Part shown: piece after piece, positions 16,765-25,847 of the stretch | Layout of the letters: each line of letters begins with the position of its first letter | Numbering within the stretch: the stretch's first letter is position 1 | DNA from: an uncultured Victivallaceae bacterium | GTDB taxonomy: Bacteria > Verrucomicrobiota > Lentisphaeria > Victivallales > Victivallaceae | Assembly (NCBI GenBank): GCA_944392655.1 | Contig: CALXXL010000004.1 | Location: 1-64,000 of the forward strand | Reading direction: 5' to 3' | DNA length: 64,000 nt | Notes under the pieces: generated by a model | Database searches by the model: none | Told to the model about the DNA's origin: nothing | Seen by the model: only the letters and a program-made list of their open reading frames with translations | Program-made: the position numbers and the translations under genes

Positions 16765-17991
16765 TTATGCTGCAATTGGTTTGTTAATAATCGCCCCTTC
16801 AATAACTTCGCCTTTAACCACATATCGCCACAACGCAACCATCAACTGACGCGCGAGCGCGACAATGGCGGTTCTCCGACTACGTCCTTTTTGCGCAAGG
16901 CGGTCTTTCCATTTTTTTGTCAACCAACTTTCCGGTTGCCAGCGATACCACAGCCATGCACATTCAATCGCCATTTTTCGCAGACTTTTGCGTCCGGCTT
17001 TGCTGATTCCCTGATCTCTTTTCATTGTTCCGCTGGCATATGGACATGGTGTCAATCCGAAAAATGCGGCAAATTGTTTTCTTGTGGCAAAACGATGAAA
17101 CTCTCCGATCTCCCAAGGCAAGTGTCGCGACAAACGGTCCCCGACACCCTTGAACTGTTGCAACTTTCTTACCGTCTCTGCTGTCGAATCCGTGTTGCCT
17201 TTTTGTTTGGACGTTTCTTCATCGTGATCTTGGAATTGTTGAATGGTCTGTTTCCAGGCAGACAGTTCCTTCTCGAACAACTCCAGTTCGGCAAGCAAAT
17301 TGGGAAGTCGAAGCAACAACAAGCTGGGACATTCTGCCCATTCTGGCAATTTCGACCATCTTCTAATTGCCTTTTGCCATTCACAAGCAGTCCGGTGTGA
17401 TTTAAAACCTGGCAACGGTGTGCGTTCTATCAAAGAAATCATTTGAGCGTTTACGCGATCTATTGATTTTTTGATACGATCCCATTCGCGTTCCGCATCT
17501 CGACGTCCTTCTTCTTCCAATGTCGGTATGTAAACTGTCGGAACATGATCTGAAGGATGCAAGTCTGCGAGGAATTTTGCATCAAGTTTATCTGTTTTGA
17601 TCGTCTTGCCACTCATAATCACCTGTAGCTTATTGACAGGAAGGATGTGAACATTGGCTCCGAGGCCTATCAGTTTACGAGCCGGCCAGTAACCATAACG
17701 GCCTGCTTCATAGAAAACATCTATGCGTTTGCCGCTCTTACGCAAATTAGAGACAAGGTCAAATACGCGATCTTCTTTGCTTTGATCAACCTTATCTCTT
17801 AGACCATAATAGCTCATTTTCCCTGCTTCCCAGTCCTGAACTGCCGTCGCCCAGAGACTGCCTCCCATATCAATTCCAATACTTATCTGATTTTTTACTT
17901 GACTTTCTCTCCGAATGGCATTACCTTTTCTCTGCATTTTGAACTCCTTTTCTTGAGACTTTGTGGTTCTCAAATCAAAGTTACTCGACAA
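16765..17991 (-). CDS. IS110-family transposase (DEDD recombinase)
   Basis: The 408-residue protein has the N-terminal RuvC-like DEDD domain (GIDMGGSLWATAV near 39, FYEAGRYGYWPAR, and KTDKLDAKFLADL) and the C-terminal serine-containing Transposase_20 domain (FKGVGDRLSRHLPWEIGEF and ASGTMKRDQGISKAGRKSLR). Both parts look complete. The start could be the ATG at 17991 or the internal ATG in FKMQRKGNAIRRES at about residue 19. It lies on the same strand as the IS5 gene it interrupts. Confidence 0.93.
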   Translation of the reverse strand: MSSNFDLRTTKSQEKEFKMQRKGNAIRRESQVKNQISIGIDMGGSLWATAVQDWEAGKMSYYGLRDKVDQSKEDRVFDLVSNLRKSGKRIDVFYEAGRYGYWPARKLIGLGANVHILPVNKLQVIMSGKTIKTDKLDAKFLADLHPSDHVPTVYIPTLEEEGRRDAEREWDRIKKSIDRVNAQMISLIERTPLPGFKSHRTACEWQKAIRRWSKLPEWAECPSLLLLRLPNLLAELELFEKELSAWKQTIQQFQDHDEETSKQKGNTDSTAETVRKLQQFKGVGDRLSRHLPWEIGEFHRFATRKQFAAFFGLTPCPYASGTMKRDQGISKAGRKSLRKMAIECAWLWYRWQPESWLTKKWKDRLAQKGRSRRTAIVALARQLMVALWRYVVKGEVIEGAIINKPIAA

Positions 17992-18036
17992 AGGAGTTCT
18001 TTTCTACTCCGACCATCGCTTGTCACCTATACATGG

Positions 18037-18792
18037 TATCTTTCCTCTGCAGATGCGTCCGCAATCTACCCTTTTTCAGACTCGCCTCTTTTTCCCCTGA
18101 ACGATACGTGCTGTCCGCATAAACATCCTTGCTTGTGTTGTTTTCATAGAGGCGCTCTTCAAACACATTGCCGTCGTGAACGGAGGCATCCGTAACCTTG
18201 TAATTTCGAATGATTTTGTATTTGACATCCGCTTCCACATGGTTCTTGTAGCCGTAGTAGTTCTTTCCTTTCTTCTGAACCCAACGGGCATTCGTGTCCT
18301 TCTGTCGCTTCTTCGCTTCGCTCCAAGTTTCAGGAGCGATTTCCTTCTTTGATCGCCTTGTTTTCATCGCGGGTATTACGTTGCGTGGTGCGTCAAATCC
18401 GGACTTGGCAAGAAACGCATAAAACTTGTCAAACAGCTTCCGCGTGAGCTTGTGTTCCTACAGTTTCGAACGGAAGAGCCAGATTGTCTTCGCATCGGGA
18501 ACACGGCTGTCAAGCACCATATCCAGAAAACGCATAAAACTCAGACGATCTATAATCTGATATTCCATCTCGTCATCGCTCAAATTATAGACTGCAGAAT
18601 CAGTATCTTTAACATCAGAACCACATCAAATGGCCCGCGTCAGACATTGCTTTTACGTTCATGGTTATATATGACCTCAAGATCACTGCGAAACTTTTCC
18701 CACGGTACAAGTTTTTTCAGCCGCAGAAGCATGTCGCCGTTTTCTGTCAGATAATCCAGACGATTGTCTATGTCAAATAAGTCGTTCAGCAT
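18037..18792 (-). pseudogene. IS5-family transposase, N-terminal and central fragment
   Basis: From ATG 18792 the frame reads MLNDLFDIDNRLDYLTENGD and continues through VPWEKF, but meets an in-frame TGA after RKSNV, a frameshift near 18590 and a TAG after FRSKL. The central part is open (18023-18367) and holds KNYYGYKNHVEADVK, ASVHDGNVF and KDVYADSTYRSG, which carry two DDE acidic residues. The remaining part is at 16104-16327. This is an inactive copy. Confidence 0.85.
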
Positions 18793-18931
18793 CCTGTTCT
18801 CCTGTCATTGATGCTGTAAATATACATTCCTTCGCATTCTTTTTTCTGTTGCAACTCAATTTTTCCTCAAATAAATATAGATGCCCCTGAGTTAATCTGC
18901 GGTAAAAATGGTAAAAACATTATTTTTTTAC

Positions 18932-18958
18932 TTGAAATTTATCAAAAGCAGATATAAT
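18932..18958 (+). promoter_or_regulatory. Possible promoter of the symporter gene
   Basis: TTGAAA, a short 15-nt spacer and a perfect TATAAT lie 47 nt before the symporter start. The spacing is below optimum, so it is tentative. Confidence 0.4.
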
Positions 18959-19004
18959 TTTCTAATATGTTTTGATAAAATTTATATAGAAGGACAAGAA
19001 ACAA

Positions 19005-21221
19005 ATGCATTGGATTGACTGGAGTATTACAATAATTCCGCTTTTTGTTGTGTTATTCGCCGGATGGAGAGTTCAACGTTATATTACTGGTGTAGCTGAT
19101 TTTATGACTGCGGGGCGAATTGCTCACCGGTATTTAATCGCTGTGGCAGATGGCGCAGCCGCATTGGGACTTATTTCTGTCATCAACATGTTTGAGCAAC
19201 GATATGTATCTGGATATGCATATGAATTTTGGGCTAATTTTGCTGTTCTTCTAGGCTTCATACTTACTTTGACTGGTTTTGTGAACTATCGTTACCGTGA
19301 AACGCGTGTAATGACGATGGCGCAGTTTTTTGAACTGCGCTACAGTAAATCTTTCCGAATTTTTTCCGGATTTATGGCTTTTATTGCTGGGGTGATTAAT
19401 TATGCGATATTCCCTGCTGTCGGTGGACGTTTTATTATTTATTATTGCCAATTGCCGGATTATTTTACTGTATTTGGCGTTCAGGTGAATATGTTTGGAT
19501 TTTTGATGGCTTTTTTCCTTTCCATAGCATTGTTTCTGGTTATGCGTGGGGGGCAGCTTGCCAATATGGTTACAGACTGCCTACAGGGGATATTTGCTTA
19601 TATTGGTTACGTCGGGGTTGCAGCCGCACTTCTTTTCTATTTCAGTGGGCAGCAGTTCTTGGAAACTATGAGCATGCGTCCGGTACAGCAGAGCTTCTTT
19701 AATCCGTTTGACACTGGTAATTTATATGACTTTAATGTGTTGTTTGTTCTTTTCGCTATTTTCGGTACGGTATATGGTCGTATGTCCTGGCAAGGGAATC
19801 AGGGGTATTATAGTGCTGGTGTAAATCCGCATGAACAGAAAATGGGAGCTATTCTCGGCGGATGGCGGGCGTCATTTAATGTAATCATGGTGCTGATAAT
19901 GTCATTTAGTGTTTATATCTATATGAATCATCCTGATTTTGCGGAAAAAGCGGCGGTAATGCAGAGTGAAATTGCGAACCGCATCAATACGGGTATGAGT
20001 GCGGCAGAAATTCAGGTAACGCGTACATTGCAAACGCAGATGACTGTACCGATGGTATTGCGTCAGATACTGCCGGTTGGTCTTACCGGGCTGTTTTTCT
20101 CGATGATGATGTTCCTGATGATCAGTACGGATACGACATATCTGCACAGCTGGGGCAGTATTTTTGTTCAGGACGTTATATTGCCTTTCCGCAAAAAAGC
20201 CATGACGCCGAAAGCGCATCTTACATTATTGCGGCTAGCAATTCTCGGCGTTGCTATATTTGCTTGGATATTCAGCTTTTATTTCGGGCAGGTTACTTAT
20301 ATTATGATGTTTTTCAGCCTTACCGGCGCGATTTATGCCGGAGGAGCTGGTTCGGCGATTATAGGAGGATTGTACTGGAAGAAAGGAACTGCTGCTGCTG
20401 CTTGGGCTGCGATGATTGTTGGCGGCGCAATGGCTACTGGCGGATTCTTGATAACTAAGTTCTGGGCGTCTCATATTTATCCCGGAATAATGGGCGGGAA
20501 CCCTGAGATTATAGATGGATTTATAACCTGTCTTGCTTGGATGAATGCGAATATTCCGATTGCCCAATGGGATATTGCGAATATTGAAACCAAGTTCCCT
20601 ATCACGGGGCAGGAGATGAGTTTTATTTCTTCGATAAGTGGGGTTATTACTTACATTATAGTTTCTATTTTAACCTGCCGTGAGGATTTTAATCTTGAAC
20701 GCATGTTGCACCGCGGTATTTACAACCTTGAACATAAAGTTGCTGATATAAGTGGCGGTGAAAAAAGTAAATGGTCTCTCAGCAAGTTCGCGGGTATATC
20801 TGCGGAGTATTCTCTGAAGGATAAAATTATAGCATGGTTTATTTTCTACTGGGCATTCTATATTTTTGGGATTTTTGTGGTACAACTGGCATTGGCGCTC
20901 ATTTTTCCATCGCTCAGGAGCAATGAAATGTTCTGGGCAAAGTGGTGGCTTTACTATACGCTGCCGCAGTCATTGCTTGTCGCGGTTATAACAACGATTT
21001 GGTTTTCCTTGGGAAGTATATTCGATTTGCGTAAATTGTTTATTGCACTCAATGATCCGAATCGCAACCGTGCATCTGACGACGGTCGTGTAGTTGGCCA
21101 TGTAAATGCAGATGACCTGGAAAAGACGGTATTTGTAGAATCGCTTAACACTGAAGAGATCGAAGCGGTGGAAGATACCGAAGATGAAGGCAAAGTGCTT
21201 GACAAACTCAAGAAGAAATAA
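19005..21221 (+). CDS. Sodium/solute symporter (SSS family)
   Basis: This 738-residue membrane protein has 13 or more predicted helices from the N-terminus (SITIIPLFVVLFAGW) and the SSS features: an unwound first helix region, FFELRYSKSFR, and the long run GAIYAGGAGSAIIGGLYWKKGTAAAAWAAMIVGG seen in many symporters. A charged cytoplasmic tail (last 60 residues, ending VLDKLKKK) extends the usual length. It should import a solute with Na+; sugars are common substrates in this phylum, but the sequence does not decide. It starts about 115 nt after the IS5 element, and ends before a strong terminator. Confidence 0.9.
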   Translation: MHWIDWSITIIPLFVVLFAGWRVQRYITGVADFMTAGRIAHRYLIAVADGAAALGLISVINMFEQRYVSGYAYEFWANFAVLLGFILTLTGFVNYRYRETRVMTMAQFFELRYSKSFRIFSGFMAFIAGVINYAIFPAVGGRFIIYYCQLPDYFTVFGVQVNMFGFLMAFFLSIALFLVMRGGQLANMVTDCLQGIFAYIGYVGVAAALLFYFSGQQFLETMSMRPVQQSFFNPFDTGNLYDFNVLFVLFAIFGTVYGRMSWQGNQGYYSAGVNPHEQKMGAILGGWRASFNVIMVLIMSFSVYIYMNHPDFAEKAAVMQSEIANRINTGMSAAEIQVTRTLQTQMTVPMVLRQILPVGLTGLFFSMMMFLMISTDTTYLHSWGSIFVQDVILPFRKKAMTPKAHLTLLRLAILGVAIFAWIFSFYFGQVTYIMMFFSLTGAIYAGGAGSAIIGGLYWKKGTAAAAWAAMIVGGAMATGGFLITKFWASHIYPGIMGGNPEIIDGFITCLAWMNANIPIAQWDIANIETKFPITGQEMSFISSISGVITYIIVSILTCREDFNLERMLHRGIYNLEHKVADISGGEKSKWSLSKFAGISAEYSLKDKIIAWFIFYWAFYIFGIFVVQLALALIFPSLRSNEMFWAKWWLYYTLPQSLLVAVITTIWFSLGSIFDLRKLFIALNDPNRNRASDDGRVVGHVNADDLEKTVFVESLNTEEIEAVEDTEDEGKVLDKLKKK

Positions 21222-21236
21222 AATGGTCTGATACGA

Positions 21237-21268
21237 AGCCCCGTTTTTCTGACGGGGCTTTTTTTATT
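21237..21268 (+). terminator. Terminator of the symporter gene
   Basis: AGCCCCG (21237-21243) and CGGGGCT (21253-21259) form a perfect 7-bp stem followed by eight T, 15 nt after the symporter stop. Confidence 0.92.
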
Positions 21269-21303
21269 ATAACAGCGCACTACAATAATTGGAGATCATC
21301 TAT

Positions 21304-22203
21304 ATGGATGGTTTGAATTTCCGTCCGTTGACCTTTGCGGAAGAGCCATTATTAAGGCGGTATTTAAGTGTTGCGGACAGTTTAAGCTGTGAAATGAGTC
21401 TGGCCAATCTTCTGTTATGGCTGCCGGATACTGGCAGTATATATACGGAATATAAAGGCCGTCTATTGATTGCTGCGGTTGGAGACGGGCTGTTATTTTT
21501 CCCGCTTGGTGAGAAATTTGCTCCGTCTGAGTTGGCGGAGATTTTTGCCGGAATCCGCGGGATGGGCATTGCGGCAGATGAGATATACGATGTCCCTCCG
21601 GATTATATAGCAGACAATCCAGATCTGCCGGATTATTTTCTGGTGGAGCAATCTCCGGATTATGCCGATTACATTTATGATCTGCATAAACTGGTGGATA
21701 TGTCGGGTGGGCGTTTACGCAAAAAGCGCAATCTGATCCGTCAATTTGAACGGGAGTATCCGGATGCCATTTTAGGAGAGATAACGCGTGATAACTTTGA
21801 AGAATTTATTGAGTTGTCTCACCGGCTGTTTGCGGCGACAGAGCTTACTCCAACGCTGGAGCAGGAGATATCGATCTGGCCGATGGTGGAAAAAAACTTT
21901 TTCAGGCCGGAGCTTGGCTTGGGGTCGCTCACCTTATCAGTCAATGGTCGGATGATAGGTTTTGCGATATACTCATGCCTGGGGCAGAGTTGTTATGATA
22001 TTCATTTTGAAAAGGTAGATCATACGTTCAAGGGGGCGGGGCAGTATCTGGTGCGTGCTTTGGCGGATAAACTCTGTAAAATGGGAGGTAAGCTGATGAA
22101 CCGTGAGCAGGATCTGGGGTTGCCCGGATTGCGGCAGGCTAAAGAGACGCTTGATCCGCTATTGCTGTATCGACGTGGTGTTTTAAAACCACGACAGTCA
22201 TAA
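21304..22203 (+). CDS. DUF2156 (phosphatidylglycerol lysyltransferase-like) protein
   Basis: The 299-residue soluble protein contains the tandem GNAT-like fold of DUF2156: an N-terminal LRRYL..DSLSCEMSLANLLLW block, the central DLHKLVDMSGGRLRKKRNLIRQFE, and the C-terminal GFAIYSCLGQSCYDIHFEKVD and NREQDLGLPGLRQAKETLDP. There are no membrane helices, so unlike MprF it is not a lipid flippase. Relatives act as aminoacyl- or acyltransferases, but the donor and acceptor are unknown. The ATG at 21304 is 9 nt after GGAG. It stands alone between two terminators. Confidence 0.85.
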   Translation: MDGLNFRPLTFAEEPLLRRYLSVADSLSCEMSLANLLLWLPDTGSIYTEYKGRLLIAAVGDGLLFFPLGEKFAPSELAEIFAGIRGMGIAADEIYDVPPDYIADNPDLPDYFLVEQSPDYADYIYDLHKLVDMSGGRLRKKRNLIRQFEREYPDAILGEITRDNFEEFIELSHRLFAATELTPTLEQEISIWPMVEKNFFRPELGLGSLTLSVNGRMIGFAIYSCLGQSCYDIHFEKVDHTFKGAGQYLVRALADKLCKMGGKLMNREQDLGLPGLRQAKETLDPLLLYRRGVLKPRQS

Positions 22204-22210
22204 AGATATA

Positions 22211-22250
22211 AAAAAACGGCCGGATGAAAAATCCGGCCGGTTTTTTTATA
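22211..22250. terminator. Bidirectional terminator
   Basis: CGGCCGGAT (22217-22225) and ATCCGGCCG (22231-22239) form a perfect stem with an A-run on one side and a T-run on the other, placed between convergent genes ending at 22203 and 22257. Confidence 0.95.
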
Positions 22251-22256
22251 TTTGGA

Positions 22257-24026
22257 TCAATTGCCGTCGTCGAGCAGTTGCAATACGCGGTAGTTCCACG
22301 GTTCAACTTCGATAGTAATATTTCTGTTGGCCGGGATTTTTTCTCCACTTACCATATCGGTAATTTGCAGATCGCTGGTATAGCCCTTAATCTTGAAATC
22401 GTTAAGGGTAAGTCTGATACGTTTAGGTTTATCGCTGCGGTTCAGGGCGACGACCATCGCCTGTTTGGTATCGCGGATAACATAGACGTTGTCAGCCTCA
22501 GTTTTCGGCATAACCGATATTGCGTCGGGGTCAAACGTACCGCGCAGAGCGAAGTCCTCAACTAACAGGACAAACTTGGTAAATTCACTGACTGCGATAA
22601 GAGCGGCTCCATCCATATCGTTGGCATACCAGTATGTCATACCGCGCATGCCGGAATTCATGAAGACCTCGATAAGGCGCATTGCCCATTTTTCCGGAGA
22701 AAGGTCACCGATATTCTTGGTAAGGAAGTTTTCGACATACATTTCCGCGGGGATATAAACGGTGCGTCCGGAGAGTACCTCCGCGGTATGGGAGAGATCC
22801 TGTCTGCTGCCGTAGTAACCTGCTCCGGCGTAATCGATAAAGGTATCGGCCATAGAGTTCCAGTCTACAGCATAGAGGCGGCGGGTAAGATCCTTATAAG
22901 GATCGAAATCGTACTCGTATCCGGAATAGACTTTAAGCAGCCGGTCGGGATACTGCTCATCGATCAGTTCTCTGGTCAAGGCGGCGATATTGTTACTCTG
23001 TTCGCAGTTGTATTTAATCCATTCGGATTGATATTTTTCGAGGATCTCTTCCGGAGTTACGGTGTGATCGATATTAAACTGTCTGCTGAATTTTTCAAGA
23101 CTGTACTGTGAAAGGTCTCCGACGACTCTTCCGTCGCCCTTAATCGCGCCGGTTTCGGCATCATAGATAATTACGTCGTAAGGTTTTCCGGCGGTAGTGT
23201 AGTCGATATAGCTTTTCAGGGCGTATTTAAACGCCTCCGGATGATCGATCAGGCTCTGGGTGGTGATTTCAACATCCTTGAACTCTTCTGGCAGACCTTT
23301 CTGTTTAATATAGTCTAATACCCAGTTGGAGAAGAATACGACGCCGGTTTCGCAGCCGCTCTCTTTAGCATAGTCGGCAATGGATTGCGGTTCGACCTTG
23401 CCGTTTACTACTTCGCCTTCCATGGAATAAAACGCGTTTACTCCGGCGGCGGTAAACTGTTTAACAAATACCGGGATAAATTCCGGAGCGATACCGTTAT
23501 AGTACCATGCTCCGAGGCGCATAATATCGCTGGTACGGTTAATGAGTTCAGGGTATATTTTAACAGGAATTGAATTGCTCTGAATCTCCTTGCCATCGTC
23601 GGTTACTTTAAATCCGAGCTGATATTCGCCTGGAGCGGTCTGGACATCGGCGGAGAAGGAGAGATATCCTTTTTCCTTTTCCGGGAACTCTCCATCGGGG
23701 AATTTCATAATAACATTGTTATCTTTCTGCTGCCACTCATACGGGCAGATGGATATTTCGCCTGGAGGAACGGCCGGACTTTTTCCGGTGATGAATTGTT
23801 TAACGGTAATATTTTCCGGCAGAGTCATTTCGATAGTAAACTCACCGTCGACCGGAAGTTTCGGAACTTCCACAAATATGAACTGTTCGAGGTTGGTGGG
23901 CAGATTGACTCTTTCCTGTCTGGGCCACACTTTAATTGGTGTTGGTTCACTGGTTTCCGCGGCGATTACCGCGCACGCGGCAGCGCCGGCCAGCATCATT
24001 GACAAAGTTTTTGCTAGCTTGATCAA
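22257..24026 (-). CDS. Exported TIM-barrel glycosidase-like protein
   Basis: The 589-residue product has a signal peptide (MIKLAKTLSMMLAGAAACAVIAA), an N-terminal beta-sandwich domain (about 30-165), and a TIM-barrel-like central part (about 170-500) with IIYDAETGAIKGDG, YSGYEYDFDPY and MYWYAND-type loops rich in acidic and aromatic residues, then a small beta domain. I do not recognise a named glycoside hydrolase family. Such proteins are abundant in Lentisphaerota and are thought to act on glycans; catalytic acids cannot be assigned safely. The start is TTG at 24026, 9 nt after AGGAG. It is a single gene between the shared terminator and a divergent cyclophilin gene. Confidence 0.65.
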   Translation of the reverse strand: MIKLAKTLSMMLAGAAACAVIAAETSEPTPIKVWPRQERVNLPTNLEQFIFVEVPKLPVDGEFTIEMTLPENITVKQFITGKSPAVPPGEISICPYEWQQKDNNVIMKFPDGEFPEKEKGYLSFSADVQTAPGEYQLGFKVTDDGKEIQSNSIPVKIYPELINRTSDIMRLGAWYYNGIAPEFIPVFVKQFTAAGVNAFYSMEGEVVNGKVEPQSIADYAKESGCETGVVFFSNWVLDYIKQKGLPEEFKDVEITTQSLIDHPEAFKYALKSYIDYTTAGKPYDVIIYDAETGAIKGDGRVVGDLSQYSLEKFSRQFNIDHTVTPEEILEKYQSEWIKYNCEQSNNIAALTRELIDEQYPDRLLKVYSGYEYDFDPYKDLTRRLYAVDWNSMADTFIDYAGAGYYGSRQDLSHTAEVLSGRTVYIPAEMYVENFLTKNIGDLSPEKWAMRLIEVFMNSGMRGMTYWYANDMDGAALIAVSEFTKFVLLVEDFALRGTFDPDAISVMPKTEADNVYVIRDTKQAMVVALNRSDKPKRIRLTLNDFKIKGYTSDLQITDMVSGEKIPANRNITIEVEPWNYRVLQLLDDGN

Positions 24027-24225
24027 TTTGTGATACTCCTTTACTTTAAATTATTCTTACTATATAAAAACGAACGGAGTAAATAAACAGCTCTTATATT
24101 AAAAGTCAAACCCGTGAAGTTAAAAAAAGTATTTTTTATGATACAAATGTGGAATAGAGAGCTTAAGAGGGTTATTTTAAAGTAAGTGCAGCAACAAATT
24201 TAACAAACTTTTATGGAGGCGACAA

Positions 24226-24726
24226 ATGAGCAAAGTAAAAATGAGTACCGGCAAGGGAGATATTGTAATTGAACTTTTTGATGCCGAGGCGCCGGAAACG
24301 GTAAAAAACTTTCTCCGCTATGTGGAAGAGGGCTTTTATAATGGGACGCTGTTTCATCGTGTAATCGACAATTTTATGATCCAGGGTGGTGGTTTTTCGC
24401 GTGACTTTGTCCAGAAGCCGACCCACGATCCGATTGTCAATGAAGCAGATAACCGGATAGCGAACAAACGTGGCACAATTGCGATGGCGCGGACCAGCGC
24501 TCCTCACAGTGCCACCTGCCAGTTTTTCATCAATGTAGTGGACAACGACTTTCTGAATTTCCGGATGCCGACGCCGGATGGCTTTGGCTATTGTGTATTC
24601 GGCAAAGTGGTTGAAGGTATGGATGTAGTTGATGCGATCAAGACGGTCAAGACCGGCAAGCGCGGCTTCCACAGTGATGTTCCGGTTGAAGCGGTTGAAA
24701 TCGTTGCGGTTGAAAAACTTGACTGA
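24226..24726 (+). CDS. Peptidyl-prolyl cis-trans isomerase, cyclophilin type
   Basis: The 166-residue product is a single cyclophilin domain with [14 protein letters not shown], the active-site Arg in this block, [12 protein letters not shown] and [12 protein letters not shown]. It lacks a signal peptide, so it is cytoplasmic, and speeds prolyl isomerisation during folding. GGAGG lies 7 nt before the ATG. A short AGCCG/CGGCT hairpin follows the stop and precedes dinB. Confidence 0.95.
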   Translation: MSKVKMSTGKGDIVIELFDAEAPETVKNFLRYVEEGFYNGTLFHRVIDNFMIQGGGFSRDFVQKPTHDPIVNEADNRIANKRGTIAMARTSAPHSATCQFFINVVDNDFLNFRMPTPDGFGYCVFGKVVEGMDVVDAIKTVKTGKRGFHSDVPVEAVEIVAVEKLD

Positions 24727-24755
24727 TATCCAGACAGCCGTGGGGGCGGCTTTGA

Positions 24756-25847
24756 TTGCGTAAGATAATCCATGTGGATATGGACGCTTTTTTTGCCTCG
24801 GTCGAGCAGCGTGATCATCCGTCGTGGCGTGGCCGGCCGGTGATAGTTGGCGGCAATCCGCATCGTCGTGGTGTAGTTTCGGCGGCGAGTTACGAGGCTC
24901 GCCGGTATGGAATACACTCGGCGATGCCGGGGTGCAAGGCGTTTGAATTGTGTCCGCACGGGATATTTGTCAAGCCGCGGATGTCGCGATATGCGGAGGA
25001 ATCGCGGGCGATTTTTGCGATTTTCCGCAGTTTTTCGCCTTTAGTTGAGGGTGTGTCGATAGACGAGGCGTATCTGGATGTCACGGAGAATTATCTGAAT
25101 ACGCCGAGTGCTACTTTAGTTGCGATGGCGATCCGGAAGCGGATATATGACGAGCGCGGATTGACGGCGTCTGCCGGGGTAAGCTACAATAAATTCCTGG
25201 CTAAAATGGCGTCTGAGCGGCGGAAGCCGGATGGATTGAGCGTAATTACGCCGCAGGCGGCACGGGAGTTTCTCGATCAGCTTGAAATCGGGAAATTTCA
25301 CGGTATCGGCAAAGTGACTGCGGCAAAATTCCGTAAAATGGGAGTGCGCTGCGGAGCTGACTTATTGCAGCTGCCCCGTGAATTGCTTGAGGCGCATTTC
25401 GGCAAGGTCGGGGACTTCTATTACGATATTGTTCGCGGGGTTGACAACCGGCCGGTGGAGACGTCGAGCGAACGCAAATCGCTTGGGCGGGAGACCACTT
25501 TTCAGGAGGATGTAGCGGATATAGCGACGGTTAAACGTGTTATCGGCGAATTGTCACAACGGGTATCGGATTTGTTAAAGGAGCGTGGGCTGGCGGGGAA
25601 GACGGTGACGCTGAAGCTGCGCTATGAAAATTTCCAGACGCTGACGCGGGCGATTTCCGGCAATACCTTTATTTGCGAAAGGGATGAAATCGAACCATTG
25701 GCGCTGACTGCGTTGGAAAAGGTGGATCTTGCGGGGCGTAAAGTGCGGCTGCTTGGGATTACCGTATCCAACTTTTTCCGTGATGAAGAAGTTGCCGCGC
25801 CGTTGCAGCTGGAATTTAATTTTGATTTGCCGCAGGGCAGTTTCTAG
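24756..25847 (+). CDS. dinB: DNA polymerase IV (translesion)
   Basis: The 363-residue Y-family polymerase starts at TTG 24756 and reads LRKIIHVDMDAFFASVEQ, placing the first metal-binding Asp residues at the usual positions 8 and 10. SIDEAYLDVT supplies the catalytic Asp-Glu, followed by thumb (GIGKVTAAKFRKMG) and little-finger (ERKSLGRETTFQED) domains. It ends PLQLEFNFD, close to the beta-clamp motif QL.LF. It bypasses DNA damage in the cytoplasm. The stop overlaps the convergent folK stop by 4 bp. Confidence 0.95.
   Translation: MRKIIHVDMDAFFASVEQRDHPSWRGRPVIVGGNPHRRGVVSAASYEARRYGIHSAMPGCKAFELCPHGIFVKPRMSRYAEESRAIFAIFRSFSPLVEGVSIDEAYLDVTENYLNTPSATLVAMAIRKRIYDERGLTASAGVSYNKFLAKMASERRKPDGLSVITPQAAREFLDQLEIGKFHGIGKVTAAKFRKMGVRCGADLLQLPRELLEAHFGKVGDFYYDIVRGVDNRPVETSSERKSLGRETTFQEDVADIATVKRVIGELSQRVSDLLKERGLAGKTVTLKLRYENFQTLTRAISGNTFICERDEIEPLALTALEKVDLAGRKVRLLGITVSNFFRDEEVAAPLQLEFNFDLPQGSF

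Larger units (their letters stand above)
16325..18039 (-). mobile_element. IS110-family (IS1111-group) insertion sequence
   Basis: The element interrupts the IS5 transposase gene. Subterminal inverted repeats CCATGTTAGGT (16328-16338) and, inverted, CCATGTATAGGT (18036-18025) are seen, as in the IS1111 group. Comparing the rebuilt target GTATCCTTTCC with both junctions places the crossover at a CT core. There are no flanking target duplications beyond the core. About 440 nt of non-coding sequence lies downstream of the transposase and about 45 nt upstream, again the IS1111 arrangement. The transposase frame is intact, so it may still be active. Confidence 0.8.
15946..18887 (-). mobile_element. 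IS5-family element, split by an IS110-type element
   Basis: Termini GGAGCCCTCTAT (15946) and, inverted, GGGGCATCTAT (18887) are similar, and both ends are flanked by TGA (15943-15945 and 18888-18890), a 3-bp target duplication of the kind made by IS1031/IS427-type members. Removing the inner IS110 element leaves about 1.23 kb, a normal IS5 length. It carries one minus-strand transposase gene, now with stops, a frameshift and the inner insertion, so it is dead. Confidence 0.75.

Noticed and set aside
18452-18754. Plus-strand frame of 100 residues over the IS5 N-terminal remnant
   Set aside because: The opposite strand shows clear, though broken, IS5 transposase sequence; the plus frame has no support.
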